NCBI RefSeq assembly: GCF_002021565.1
Contig: NZ_MSZX01000001.1
Coordinates: 27 to 64,026 of the forward strand
Reading direction: 5' to 3'
Source of the DNA: Paenibacillus selenitireducens
Lineage (GTDB): Bacteria; Bacillota; Bacilli; Paenibacillales; Paenibacillaceae
DNA length: 64,000 nt
Below, in pieces: positions 32,117 through 41,314 of the stretch. The notes under the pieces are model-generated. The model was given only the letters and a program-made list of their open reading frames with translations. It made no database searches and was not told where the DNA came from. The translations under genes and the position numbers were made by a program. Within the stretch, counting starts at the first letter, position 1; each line of letters opens with the position of its first letter.

Positions 32117-35050
32117 ATGGCAACCATTCAAGCAAGAACTGCACATGCAAGCACAACGCAAATTCAAATTCCTACGTATGACGTATTAGACCACGATGTG
32201 AATCCTATTTTCGATAAACATTTAAATCCGTATCCGTACACGATGCAGAATTATCGTGCTTCCGAGCAGGTTATGAAGACCTATGATGCGGTTATTCTGG
32301 AAAATGAGTACCTGCAGCTGACGTTTCTTCCGACGCTAGGAGGCCGATTATACCGTGCGCTAGACAAACGGACACAGCAGGAATTTCTCTATACGAACAA
32401 AGTCATTAAACCTCGTATGATTGGTACGCGAGGCGCCTGGTTCTCTGGCGGTATGGAATTTAATTTCCCGATCAGCCATTCGCCAACAACCATGGACCGG
32501 GTAAATTGTACGACCCTGGATCATCCCGACGGCAGCGCGTCCGTAATCTTCGGAAATATCGAACAGCTGTCGATGATGAACTGGAAGGTGGAAATCAAGC
32601 TGTATCCGGGCAAGGCATATATGGAACAGCGCGTACATTTAACCAATCCGACCCCGAAAGAAAATCGGTTTTATTTTTGGACCAACACCGCCGTAGCTTA
32701 CAATGAAAGCGTCGAACTGATCTATCCGTTCGATTGGTGCCTCAACCATCTCGATGCCAAGTATTTGAAATGGCCTTTCTATCAAACATACGATTGCCGT
32801 AAAGCCAGTGAAATTCCCTTTGCTTACGAAACGTTTGGCAAGCTGATGAACCATAACTTTTTCGGGATTTATAATCATGATGAGCGATTTGGAGTCGTTC
32901 ACTATGCGGATCGCAAGAAAGTGAAAGGGGCTAAATTCTTCTCCTGGGGGAATGACGCAAATGCCAAAGCTTGGAACCAATCCTTGACAGATGATGCTTC
33001 CGAGTACATTGAAATTCAGAGCGGACCGTTCGAGAGCCAGATGGTGTATAAGTTCTTGCGGCCGCATCAGACCCTATCATGGCGTGAGTATTGGTATCCA
33101 GTATCCAATATGAATGGATTTCAGTACGCGGAGAAGGAAGTGGCTGTTCAATATGAGATCACATCGAATTCCATCGTCTTTACGTTAGCGGCGACGGAGA
33201 GGTTTGATCATAGCTGCATTCAATTTCAACTCCGCGGGCAAGAGCAGCAAGTCGAGTTAACGCTGACGCCGGATCGGAATGAGCGCGTTACATTTATGCT
33301 GGATGCCCCTATCGCCGATGATCGGTTTACGCTGGAAATTCGTTGCGGGTCGCGTACCATTCTCAGGATGGGAGAACGCGAGGAATTCGTACATGAGTAC
33401 CCTGATACGGCTATATTTGAAGATTCTCGAAGCGTCATGGGAGAAGAAGATCAAGAGAAGCTCTATAAAATGGCGGAACTGAAGGAGTCGCTGGGGCTCT
33501 ATGGTGAAGCCATAGAACGATATGAGCGGAATTTAGCCCAACAGCCTGACTGCACATTAACGCTGAACCGTCTCGGACAGCTCTATCTTGCCAGACAGCA
33601 ACCCGAACTCGCAGTACCTTGCTTGACGAAGGTGCTCCGCTACGATAACCGCAATAGCAAAGCTCGCTTTCATCTCGCGATGGCAGAGAAAATGATCGGA
33701 AATTATAGTAAAGCTCGTAGGCTGCTTCAAGATATCGCAGGGGATGCAGAATATTATCAAGCATCTGTGATCGAGCTCTCAAAGCTGAATATCATGTTCG
33801 GATACTGGCGCGAAGTACAGGGGAATGCGGATGAACTGCTGCGTGCCGGGGACACCTATAGCCGAACATTGTTAGCGATAAGCTACAAATACGACGGATG
33901 TATGGAAGAAGCCGAAGCATTGCTCAGGGATGCCGTTGGATCGAATGGGAATCAGGTTCCGCTTCTTACCGTACATGAGCATATTCTCGTTGCTCGTTAT
34001 TTATTAGGTAAATCCGAAGCGAGTAAGGAATCATTGATTCAGTACACGCAAGGGGACGAACGGGTGCTGCTTCCGATTGCGTTGGATTATCAAGAGATGG
34101 GATTGCATCAAGATGCTGAGGAAATCGTGAGCTTGATTGAAGCGCCTACCATGAAGACGAAGATCGCATTTGCCGGACTGCAGCGGGCTTCGGATGAGGC
34201 GGAACGGACGGTGCTGCTGCAGCAGATCCTATCGGAGTCCCTGGATTATGTGTTCTTGAACGAGCCACAGCTCATCGCATGGACGGAGCGATTCAAGGGT
34301 ACGGATGCAAGCGGTAAGCTGAATTATTTGCTAGGCAATTATTATTATGCCGTTGGCCGCTTTGAAGATGCCCGAACAGCCTTCGAAACGGCATATGACA
34401 AAGGGCTGCGTTACACCGTGCTGTTGCGAAATTTAGGCTATAAAATCTACTATCAGCAAGATTGTAATCTTGTGCGCAGTGAACAGCTCTTAGTGGAAGA
34501 TATTCAAATCAATGGCGGCAACAATGTCGACAGCCTCCTCACATTGAATCAGATTTATGCAGTATGGGGAGAAAATGAAAGACGCAAGCAAATTATTGAG
34601 CGAATGAAGCAGGTGGACAATCATTCTCTTGTTCTAATCGCGCAAGTTGATGCGTATAAAGCTATGGGGGAAGAAACGAAGGCTTGGGAGATTCTGAATA
34701 CAGCGGAGTTCGAGAACTGGGAAGGGAAGGAACTCAGCGGTCCTTGTTATCGTGATTTTGTGATTCATATGGCGATGAAACATGTCGCTGAAGACCAGTT
34801 AACCGAGGCGAAGCAGTGGATAGATCTTGTGGATCAATACCCTCGTCAACTAAATTACGGGGATTCGCTTCGAACCCCGTTATCGGAAATGAAGTATTAC
34901 AAAGCTATCATCTATCGCAAGCTAGGGGATGATCAGACGGCGAAGGCATTATTCAAGCAAGGGTATTTAGAAGCGAGCCAGGCAGAGATTTTCGCGAATG
35001 AACGAAGCCATATATACAGCATGCTCTGTTTACAAGAGTTGCAGAAGTAG
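32117..35050 (+). CDS. DUF5107 protein with TPR repeats
   Basis: This 977-residue protein has an N-terminal half (about residues 40-330) of the DUF5107 type, which looks like a mutarotase/lyase-like beta-sandwich: LTFLPTLGGRLYRALDKRTQ, GTRGAWFSGGMEFNFPISHS, FFGIYNHDERFGVVHYADR. The second half is helical repeats of TPR type (GLYGEAIERYERNLAQQPDC, LNRLGQLYLARQQPELAVPC). No signal peptide is seen, so it is probably cytosolic. DUF5107-TPR proteins are often linked to carbohydrate use; the reaction is unknown. AAGGGGAACG precedes the ATG. Confidence 0.82.
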   Translation: MATIQARTAHASTTQIQIPTYDVLDHDVNPIFDKHLNPYPYTMQNYRASEQVMKTYDAVILENEYLQLTFLPTLGGRLYRALDKRTQQEFLYTNKVIKPRMIGTRGAWFSGGMEFNFPISHSPTTMDRVNCTTLDHPDGSASVIFGNIEQLSMMNWKVEIKLYPGKAYMEQRVHLTNPTPKENRFYFWTNTAVAYNESVELIYPFDWCLNHLDAKYLKWPFYQTYDCRKASEIPFAYETFGKLMNHNFFGIYNHDERFGVVHYADRKKVKGAKFFSWGNDANAKAWNQSLTDDASEYIEIQSGPFESQMVYKFLRPHQTLSWREYWYPVSNMNGFQYAEKEVAVQYEITSNSIVFTLAATERFDHSCIQFQLRGQEQQVELTLTPDRNERVTFMLDAPIADDRFTLEIRCGSRTILRMGEREEFVHEYPDTAIFEDSRSVMGEEDQEKLYKMAELKESLGLYGEAIERYERNLAQQPDCTLTLNRLGQLYLARQQPELAVPCLTKVLRYDNRNSKARFHLAMAEKMIGNYSKARRLLQDIAGDAEYYQASVIELSKLNIMFGYWREVQGNADELLRAGDTYSRTLLAISYKYDGCMEEAEALLRDAVGSNGNQVPLLTVHEHILVARYLLGKSEASKESLIQYTQGDERVLLPIALDYQEMGLHQDAEEIVSLIEAPTMKTKIAFAGLQRASDEAERTVLLQQILSESLDYVFLNEPQLIAWTERFKGTDASGKLNYLLGNYYYAVGRFEDARTAFETAYDKGLRYTVLLRNLGYKIYYQQDCNLVRSEQLLVEDIQINGGNNVDSLLTLNQIYAVWGENERRKQIIERMKQVDNHSLVLIAQVDAYKAMGEETKAWEILNTAEFENWEGKELSGPCYRDFVIHMAMKHVAEDQLTEAKQWIDLVDQYPRQLNYGDSLRTPLSEMKYYKAIIYRKLGDDQTAKALFKQGYLEASQAEIFANERSHIYSMLCLQELQK

Positions 35051-35105
35051 CATTGGATGCGTGAATGGATGAGAAGCATAATTATATACCGTTGGAGGGA
35101 TGACG

Positions 35106-35312
35106 ATGTCGGATCGTAAAATTAACCAGATTTTATCCCACAATACCGTTATTGTGAGCAGTTCGACGGGAACGAAGTCGATTCTTTTTGGCAGAGGAAT
35201 TGGATATATGAAGAAACCGGGGATGTTCGTGGAGCAAGCGGACATCGCCGAAGAGTATTTGTTGTTGCCTGTCTACCATGCCTCCAATGTAATGATGAAG
35301 AGCTGCGTCTAG
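35106..35312 (+). CDS. Stand-alone CAT RNA-binding domain (antiterminator-like)
   Basis: This 68-residue protein contains RKINQILSHNTVIVSSSTGT and KSILFGRGIGYMKKPGMFVE, the co-antiterminator (CAT) domain of LicT/SacY/GlcT proteins (KInkiLnnNvviv, then vmGrGIGFqkK-Gd). The regulatory PRD domains are missing and the gene ends naturally before a terminator, so the RNA-binding domain stands alone. In isolated form CAT domains of LicT and SacY bind RNA constitutively. The ATG at 35106 has GGAGG 7 nt upstream. It is 55 bp behind the DUF5107 gene and probably co-transcribed. Confidence 0.7.
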   Translation: MSDRKINQILSHNTVIVSSSTGTKSILFGRGIGYMKKPGMFVEQADIAEEYLLLPVYHASNVMMKSCV

Positions 35313-35338
35313 CAGCATCCATTGAATCGCACATGTAC

Positions 35339-35388
35339 AAAAACCTGTATCGCAGAACATTCCGTTCTCGGTACAGGTTTTTGTTTGT
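35339..35388 (+). terminator. Intrinsic terminator
   Basis: AAAAACCTGTA...CAGAA / GTTCT...TACAGGTTTTTG hairpin with a T-rich tail, after the CAT gene. Confidence 0.85.
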
Positions 35389-35455
35389 ATTGGTTTACAA
35401 TATTTTCTATCCGTGATATATATTCTCTAAGAAACGAAGAGAAAGGTTGATCAGA

Positions 35456-37204
35456 TTGAATGTGCAAGGCGTCTTCAAACGATTAAGCAAGTATATGTTG
35501 AATTATAAGCTTCTTTATACAGGATTACTTCTATCCATGTTCGTGGGGATCGTCATGGATTTATTTATCGCTTGGTTTCTCTCTTTTGTATCCAATGCAG
35601 CCGTTCATGCACAAGTAGGGCAATGGAAGAACATTATTGTGCTTGGTATCGTGATGCTCGTGGTCTTATTCGTGAATTCGTATTGTGATACGCTTCTTAA
35701 GAATAAAATATCGGTTAACATTCGCAATGATCTCCGCATGGATACGATGAAGCATGTGATGAGATTGCCGCAGTCGTATTTTGACCGCAATCATTCGGGA
35801 GATTTGCTATCGCGGTTCACCAATGACAATCAATCGGTGGGAGATGCTTGCGGCGGGACGATCATGGGGTTGATCCGGAATCCGCTGCTAGCGTTAGCGG
35901 CGTTCACTTATCTATTATATATTCACTGGCTGCTAGCTATCATTTGTTTTGCGATGGGGCCCTTAATATTTTTGATTGGAAAAGTGTTCGGAAAAGCGAT
36001 GCGCATCAACAGCGTGCAGCATCAACAAAAGATGGGGGTAGCGACATCTTTTCTGAATGATATCTTAGGCAGCAGCGCGATATTTAAGACGTTTAAGTTG
36101 GAGCAAAGACTATTAAAACGGTACCAGCAGCATAGCGAGGAAATCTCTGCCTTAGAACAGACAAAAGGGAAAATTGAAGGCGCAACCAACGCAACATCCC
36201 AGGTTGCAGCCAACTTAACCTTCTTGATGGCCATTGTCATTGCGGGGTACTATGTTTCGCAAGGGGATTTGGAAATCGGTGCGATGCTTGCTTTTATCCA
36301 ATTAATGAACTATCTAGTCTCTCCCTTCTCGGCATTACCGGGCTTGATTGCTTCCTTACAGCAATCCCTAGGGGGAGCAGAGCGAATTTTCGAACTTATG
36401 GATCAGAAGACGGAATACGAAGACTTGCCAGAGGACTTGAACCAGAAGCAGCACTTCGAACAATTACAATTGGATGCTGTCTCTCTCTCCTACTCGGAAG
36501 AAGACCCTAAACCTGTATTGCAAGATATTCATCTTCAGGTGAAGTCTGGTGAAATGTTGGCAATTGTGGGTCCAAGCGGTGGAGGGAAATCGACCTTGTT
36601 CAAAGGATTATTAGGATTCTATCCGTTCACACAAGGATCCATGCGGATCAACGACGTTGATGTGGAAGAGATGACGTTAAGCAAGCTTCGTGATTATTTC
36701 GCATTTGTTCCGCAAGAAACACATCTGTATACAGGAACGATTCGCGATAATTTATTGAGCGGGGACCATCTTGCAGATGATGCAGCGATACATACCGCAT
36801 TGCGACGAGCAAATGCATACGAATTTGTGATGGAATTGCCGCAGGGGCTGGATACCGATATTGGCGAGCATGGCTCCCGATTATCAGGAGGACAAAGACA
36901 GCGGTTATCGATCGCAAGAGCTATCCTGAAGGATTCTCCCATTCTCTTGTTGGACGAAGCAACGGCGGCACTCGACAATGAATCGGAGAAAATTGTTCAA
37001 GACGCGCTTCGTCGATTAATGAGTGAGAAAACGACGCTTGTCATCGCGCATCGACTGTCTACGATCCAGAAGGCGGATACGATTGTCGTGATGGATAATG
37101 GACGGATTGTTGAGCGGGGTACACACGAAGAGTTGTTAGCGGGCAAAGGAAGATATCATGCTCTATATTATAGTCAAGTTGAGCGTGATGAGGTTACGGC
37201 TTAA
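35456..37204 (+). CDS. ABC exporter (fused membrane and ATPase domains)
   Basis: The protein has about 582 residues: six membrane helices (the first is LLYTGLLLSMFVGIVMDLFI) and a complete ATPase with Walker A IVGPSGGGKSTL, Q-loop VPQETHLY, signature LSGGQRQRLSIARAI, Walker B ILLLDEATAALD and the H-loop VIAHRLST. It forms a half-transporter dimer for lipids, drugs or peptides; the substrate is unknown. The start is taken as TTG 35456, 9 nt after GAAAGG; TTG 35447 touches the ribosome site. It is the last cargo gene before the right end of the yhbH element. Confidence 0.88.
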   Translation: MNVQGVFKRLSKYMLNYKLLYTGLLLSMFVGIVMDLFIAWFLSFVSNAAVHAQVGQWKNIIVLGIVMLVVLFVNSYCDTLLKNKISVNIRNDLRMDTMKHVMRLPQSYFDRNHSGDLLSRFTNDNQSVGDACGGTIMGLIRNPLLALAAFTYLLYIHWLLAIICFAMGPLIFLIGKVFGKAMRINSVQHQQKMGVATSFLNDILGSSAIFKTFKLEQRLLKRYQQHSEEISALEQTKGKIEGATNATSQVAANLTFLMAIVIAGYYVSQGDLEIGAMLAFIQLMNYLVSPFSALPGLIASLQQSLGGAERIFELMDQKTEYEDLPEDLNQKQHFEQLQLDAVSLSYSEEDPKPVLQDIHLQVKSGEMLAIVGPSGGGKSTLFKGLLGFYPFTQGSMRINDVDVEEMTLSKLRDYFAFVPQETHLYTGTIRDNLLSGDHLADDAAIHTALRRANAYEFVMELPQGLDTDIGEHGSRLSGGQRQRLSIARAILKDSPILLLDEATAALDNESEKIVQDALRRLMSEKTTLVIAHRLSTIQKADTIVVMDNGRIVERGTHEELLAGKGRYHALYYSQVERDEVTA

Positions 37205-37217
37205 AGAGGGGATTACA

Positions 37218-37248
37218 GGTCAGCTGGGATACTGGCTGGCCTTATTTG
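37218..37248 (+). terminator. Terminator-like hairpin
   Basis: GGTCAGC/GCTGGCC hairpin followed by TTATTTG, between the ABC exporter and the right end of the element. Confidence 0.55.
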
Positions 37249-37263
37249 TGTGGTCTTAGTTCC

Positions 37264-37932
37264 TTATGAGATACCCAAGGAACCGGAGGTATCCATCATG
37301 GCAATAATAACAGCATTGGAATGCGGCGTGACGACTTCTTCCCAGGTCTTATAGCGTAAATCTTCAGGCGTGATACCGTGGATGCCAGGTTCTCCGGCTG
37401 TGGCATTCCGTTTCAGATTTTCAAGAATGGTTCTCTTCTTATCGATATTGGACATGATGCCTTTGCGCCGAATATCATTGAAACGAATTTCTGTCGTTTC
37501 GAGTTGGTCTTTATCTTTTTGCTGCAGATGCGGGAGTTCCAGCTCTTCGAATAGTAGGGTCTCAAGTTCCTCGATGCTGACTTCGGCTTCCACATAATCT
37601 CCGCCGGGCTGATCGCCGGCTTTATCCCCTTTGCCTGGACTGCTCTTCGGATCGGTTCCTAAGACATCGCCGACTTGACTGTCACCATCCCCTTGACCTA
37701 CATGTTTCTTCTTGTTGTAGTTATAAATGAAACGAAACTCATCCAGACTGCGAATCGGCACTTTGATGATCTGCTTGCCATCGGACATGATAATATTCTC
37801 TTCCGTCACCAGATCAGGTAAGTTTTGCTTGATCGCATCTCGAACTTTTTGTTGATGGCGGGATTGATCCTGAAATCCTTTACGATGTAAAGACCAGTCT
37901 TCCCGCGATACAATGGACATGTTTGGATCCAT
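37264..37932 (-). CDS. yhbH: YhbH (UPF0229), N-terminal part of an interrupted gene
   Basis: 222 codons begin [20 protein letters not shown] with GAGGAGGTG before the ATG at 37932 (the open frame to 37998 lacks a ribosome site). [20 protein letters not shown], the Gly-rich linker, [20 protein letters not shown] and [11 protein letters not shown] are the N-terminal half of YhbH. The frame passes through GGA at 37279-37281 into element DNA, adds LGIS and stops. Cut at TCC it supplies 218 codons; with the 165 downstream codons the rejoined protein is 383 residues, close to the usual family length of about 390. YhbH acts in sporulation with PrkA and SpoVR. Confidence 0.92.
   Translation of the reverse strand: MDPNMSIVSREDWSLHRKGFQDQSRHQQKVRDAIKQNLPDLVTEENIIMSDGKQIIKVPIRSLDEFRFIYNYNKKKHVGQGDGDSQVGDVLGTDPKSSPGKGDKAGDQPGGDYVEAEVSIEELETLLFEELELPHLQQKDKDQLETTEIRFNDIRRKGIMSNIDKKRTILENLKRNATAGEPGIHGITPEDLRYKTWEEVVTPHSNAVIIAMMDTSGSLGIS
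37267..37295. other. yhbH: attR-like junction of the yhbH element
   Basis: The element arm TGAGATACCCA (37267-37277), then AGGA, then yhbH sequence ACCGGAGGT (37282-37290). The arm pairs with TGGGTGTCTCA at 12806-12816. GGA at 37279-37281 is the sequence shared with the left junction. Confidence 0.85.
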
Positions 37933-38079
37933 GCAAGAACACCTCCTCGAGATGGGCACTTTAGCGTTGATTAACCTGTTGTTATTCAATATATTCAAGA
38001 ATGCGGACGATATGTGACCACATTCTATTCAGGTTCTTCGTACAAGTATGAAGAGGAGGTACGGGGAAGAGGGAATGTA

Positions 38080-38481
38080 TTAATGATTCGTGATCCCTAT
38101 TGCATATAATACGATGATGCCGATCATAAGAACCGCATGGATGATCGTGCCTGTGATCGCGAAGCCTTTTTTTCGATGCTTCATCGCAAGGCCTATGATA
38201 CCCAGGATGAGTCCGACGAGGTTCACGAGTAGGAAGAATAGAATCAGAAACCCTACGACGACGAGTCCGCCCATGTTTGCCGAGGATGCCATACTTGTCG
38301 TGACGGATTGAATATCGCCTGCGATATTTACGACCAATCCAACAGCGCCGACAATGGTTCCGATATATCCTAGCAGACAGACCAAGCTCAGAACGAAAGA
38401 TGTGATGCCTAAACCGGATGATTTGAGCGCTGGCGGTTGTTCTTGGGGTTGAAACGTCCCGGGTGTGTAATTTGTGTTCAT
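38080..38481 (-). CDS. Small membrane protein, DUF4190/DUF4064-like
   Basis: This 133-residue protein has a soluble Pro/Gln-rich head (MNTNYTPGTFQPQEQPPALK) followed by three hydrophobic segments (GITSFVLSLVCLLGYIGTIV, GLVVVGFLILFFLLVNLVGL, AITGTIIHAVLMIGIIVLYA). The pattern of a Pro-rich head, Gly-rich helices and KHRKKGFAITG matches DUF4190-like proteins of unknown function. AAGGAGTG precedes the ATG at 38481; the longer frame from 38652 is rejected because it overlaps the promoter of the divergent gene. Confidence 0.75.
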   Translation of the reverse strand: MNTNYTPGTFQPQEQPPALKSSGLGITSFVLSLVCLLGYIGTIVGAVGLVVNIAGDIQSVTTSMASSANMGGLVVVGFLILFFLLVNLVGLILGIIGLAMKHRKKGFAITGTIIHAVLMIGIIVLYAIGITNH

Positions 38482-38667
38482 TTGCGAATCACTCCTTTTT
38501 TGATGTGCGATACCATGTTTGGATTTACAAGTCTTATTTTCCACATTCCGGATGTTTTTGCAAACATAATATTTGTCGTTTTCATGTTCAATCTGGAAAA
38601 ATCCGTCGTTTTTTATTATGATAGATGGGGATTCAGAAAATTTGAAGTACACAAAGGAGTATTGAGG

Positions 38668-39042
38668 ATGTTACGTAAGTACGTTGTCATTGGCAGTTTA
38701 AATTTACTCGTTGCCGTTGCTCTTGGTGCCTTTGGCGCCCACGGCCTTAAATCCATATTGACAGTGAGTCAACTGAATACATATGAGACCGGTGTCCACT
38801 ACCATATGATTCATGCACTCGGAATTTTGTTGATTGCTGTGCTCTCTGCACATTTGAAGCCGTCCCGTCAATTACTGTGGTCGGGTAGAATGCTGTTTGC
38901 CGGGATCATTTGTTTTTCTGGCAGCTTATATGTGTTGAGTGTTACAGGAATTACTTGGCTTGGTATTATTACACCTATTGGAGGCGTCGCTTTCATCATT
39001 GGATGGTTACTGCTTGCCGTTGCGGCGTTACGTAACTCGTAG
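38668..39042 (+). CDS. DUF423 membrane protein (YwdK-like)
   Basis: This 124-residue protein has four membrane helices. LNLLVAVALGAFGAHGLKSI, the YETGVHYHMIHALGILLIAV segment and GRMLFAGIICFSGSLYVLSV are diagnostic of DUF423. Function is unknown; members are inner-membrane proteins. AAAGGAG lies 8 nt before the ATG. Confidence 0.88.
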   Translation: MLRKYVVIGSLNLLVAVALGAFGAHGLKSILTVSQLNTYETGVHYHMIHALGILLIAVLSAHLKPSRQLLWSGRMLFAGIICFSGSLYVLSVTGITWLGIITPIGGVAFIIGWLLLAVAALRNS

Positions 39043-39064
39043 ATAAAGAGAGAGGATCGTGCGT

Positions 39065-40747
39065 ATGAACGCGAAGATGCTGTCTTCAAATGAACAGTTG
39101 CTAAAGGCAATTTTAGAGCATTGCCCGATCTCTGTTATTGAGCTAGAGACATCGGGGAAAATCGTGGCTGTAAATCGCCATACCTGTGAGATGACGGGAT
39201 TTGATGAACATGAGTTAATCGACAGGGATTATCGGCTGTTTCTTAGTGATGAAGTGAATATAGACAGTAAAAGTGTTTATGAACGCATCATGCTTGGAAA
39301 ATCCATACAAAGAGATACCTATTTCGTACATAAGCAAGGAGCTCAAATTGATTTGCAGATGCTGATTTTCCCGATCATGCGGAAAAATCAAGTAGATCGT
39401 CTGATGTTAATTAGTCAGGATATTAGCGATCGCAGACGAGTTAATGATCGTATTCGGTATATGTCTTATTATGATGATGTTACAGGGCTTCCCAATCGTA
39501 AAATGTTCATAGAGAGGTTAGCGGAATTGCTGGAAGCTACACTTTCTACCGATGTGGGGATTGCTGTGGCTTACATGGATTTGGATCGGTTTAAACTGGT
39601 AAACGAGTCGTTCGGACAGGAGTTCGGAGACATGCTTTTGATGCAAGTTGCTGAACGTTTGACCCGCGTGGTCACAGAATATGATTTTGTTGCCCGAATG
39701 GACGGCGATGAATTTATTTTCTTTTTTGTCAACGTGACGTCGAAGGATGAAGCGCTGCTGAAAGGCCAACAAATTCAGAACATTTTGGAAGAACCCTTTG
39801 TATTAAAAGATCAACCGATTACGCTTACGGCAAGCATTGGCTTATCCATGAATTGCAAAGCGGATAATGATGCAAAAGCGCTGATTAAGAAAGCGGATAT
39901 AGCGCTTTCGATCGTCAAGAACAAAGGGAAAAATCACTATCAGCTCTATACTACGGATATGTCTCCTAAATCATTAGAACGGCTGACACTTCAACATGAT
40001 TTGCGCAAGGGAATGCTGAATGGCGAATTTATTCTTCACTATCAACCGCAGATTCGCATGGAAACCGGACATATTGTTGGTGCGGAAGCGTTAATCCGAT
40101 GGATGCACCCGGAGAAAGGTTTGGTACCGCCGGGGATGTTCATCCCGCTGGCTGAAGAGAACGGACTTATTGTTCCCTTAGGCGAATGGGTATTGGAAGA
40201 GGCATGTAGACAGAATAAAGCCTGGCAGGATGCGGGTTTACCGCATATCCCGATCTCTGTGAATTTGTCGATGAGACAGTTTTTGCTGCAGAACTTGAAT
40301 GAAAAAGTAGGGCAGGTCCTTCGAAAAACGGGGCTTGAAGCAAAATATCTGGACTTGGAGATTACCGAGAGCATGACGATGGATGTAGAATATACGTCGA
40401 ACTGTTTGATGGAATTGCGTGAGCTCGGCGTTGGCATTAGTATCGATGATTTTGGAACCGGCTACAGCTCGTTTAGTTATTTGAAGGACTTTTCCATTAA
40501 TCGTCTCAAGATCGATCGCTCATTTGTCCGTAACATTAATGAGGATCCTAGTGCAGCCGCGATTGTTGCATCCATCATTTCGATGGCCCACCATTTAAAC
40601 TTACAGGTAATTGCGGAAGGCGTGGAATCAGAGGATCAAGTTCATTTTCTGAAGGAGCATTCATGCGATGAAATTCAAGGCTATTATTATAGTCCGCCTG
40701 TTCCTGTCCAAGAGATTGAGCAATTATTAACGGGATATTGTTCATGA
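39065..40747 (+). CDS. PAS-GGDEF-EAL c-di-GMP protein
   Basis: The protein has about 560 residues. An N-terminal PAS domain ([20 protein letters not shown]) is followed by GGDEF ([20 protein letters not shown], with the active-site word RMDGDEF in place of RxGGDEF) and EAL ([20 protein letters not shown], then [20 protein letters not shown] and AEGVES). The EAL domain keeps its catalytic residues, so c-di-GMP phosphodiesterase activity is likely; the first Gly of GGDEF is Asp, so cyclase activity is doubtful. ATG 39065 is preferred because AGAGAGGA is 9 nt upstream. Confidence 0.88.
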   Translation: MNAKMLSSNEQLLKAILEHCPISVIELETSGKIVAVNRHTCEMTGFDEHELIDRDYRLFLSDEVNIDSKSVYERIMLGKSIQRDTYFVHKQGAQIDLQMLIFPIMRKNQVDRLMLISQDISDRRRVNDRIRYMSYYDDVTGLPNRKMFIERLAELLEATLSTDVGIAVAYMDLDRFKLVNESFGQEFGDMLLMQVAERLTRVVTEYDFVARMDGDEFIFFFVNVTSKDEALLKGQQIQNILEEPFVLKDQPITLTASIGLSMNCKADNDAKALIKKADIALSIVKNKGKNHYQLYTTDMSPKSLERLTLQHDLRKGMLNGEFILHYQPQIRMETGHIVGAEALIRWMHPEKGLVPPGMFIPLAEENGLIVPLGEWVLEEACRQNKAWQDAGLPHIPISVNLSMRQFLLQNLNEKVGQVLRKTGLEAKYLDLEITESMTMDVEYTSNCLMELRELGVGISIDDFGTGYSSFSYLKDFSINRLKIDRSFVRNINEDPSAAAIVASIISMAHHLNLQVIAEGVESEDQVHFLKEHSCDEIQGYYYSPPVPVQEIEQLLTGYCS

Positions 40748-40768
40748 ATATCACCATACATAATCAAA

Positions 40769-40796
40769 GGGAGTGCCATGGCGGCACTCCCTTTTG
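40769..40796. terminator. Intrinsic terminator
   Basis: GGGAGTGCC/GGCACTCCC hairpin followed by TTTT, between convergent genes. Confidence 0.85.
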
Positions 40797-40804
40797 CTGT
40801 CTCA

Positions 40805-41113
40805 TTACACGATAAATTCGTCAATTTCATTCAGTTGTAGAATATATACTTGCTTCTCGTCAACGTGGTAGACGTGAATGAGTGAACGTGCTGGATCAAA
40901 ATCTAGAATACGTCCGGGAATACTCTGTTGCACTCCCCTGCCTTTATTAACGATAAAACGAATCAACTTCGATTGGTGGATCGCAGCGAAAATAATATCA
41001 TGAATGGAAAGCTCAACATCAGCAGAATTATTGGCTTGAAGTGCTTTGGCCAAGTCAACTTGGTTCAAATAGTGCATTTGCTTGGATGTATTAGATGATG
41101 TTGTATTATCCAT
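40805..41113 (-). CDS. Hypothetical protein with YolD-like strand pattern
   Basis: The protein has about 102 residues. A polar N-terminus (MDNTTSSNTSKQMHYLNQVD) precedes a beta-rich region (IIFAAIHQSKLIRFIVNKGR, RILDFDPARSLIHVYHVDEK, QVYILQLNEIDEFIV). The layout of a short barrel ending in a structural-site word resembles YolD- or WYL-like domains, but I cannot assign it. GGGGAG lies 5 nt before the ATG at 41113. Confidence 0.55.
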   Translation of the reverse strand: MDNTTSSNTSKQMHYLNQVDLAKALQANNSADVELSIHDIIFAAIHQSKLIRFIVNKGRGVQQSIPGRILDFDPARSLIHVYHVDEKQVYILQLNEIDEFIV

Positions 41114-41314
41114 ATATCTCCCCAGCGCCTCCGACTTTATAATCATCTACACCTATGGCGTAGAGTACTATTGTACCACGAATTTTATTTCCTCCATAGA
41201 ACTAAAAGAATGGGTAAGGAGTGGGTACAAAGTAGGATGTAAACAGGGTCTCACTCGTTGAATTCTTTCGCATATATTGTTAAAAATCGATTGCGTGTAG
41301 GAGGGCGGTAAGAT

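Larger units (their letters stand above)
12804..37281. mobile_element. 24.5-kb intervening element inserted in yhbH
   Basis: The two collinear parts of yhbH flank exactly 24,478 bp, counted GGA to GGA. The inner arms (TGAGATACCCA at the right end, TGGGTGTCTCA at the left end) are inverted repeats that would face each other across AGGATA in the excised circle, as a serine-integrase attP. The outer arms (AGCTCC, GGAGGT) form a shorter imperfect inverted repeat in the empty site. A full-length large serine recombinase is inside. The arrangement parallels skin in sigK and SPbeta in spsM of Bacillus subtilis, which excise in the mother cell. Here no phage structural genes are seen; the cargo is metabolic. 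Excision itself is inferred. Confidence 0.85.

Noticed and set aside
12804-37281. Ordinary chromosomal rearrangement as explanation of the split yhbH
   Set aside because: The two halves are collinear and in frame, the ends are inverted repeats sharing GGA, and a serine recombinase is inside. An inversion or translocation would not produce all of these.
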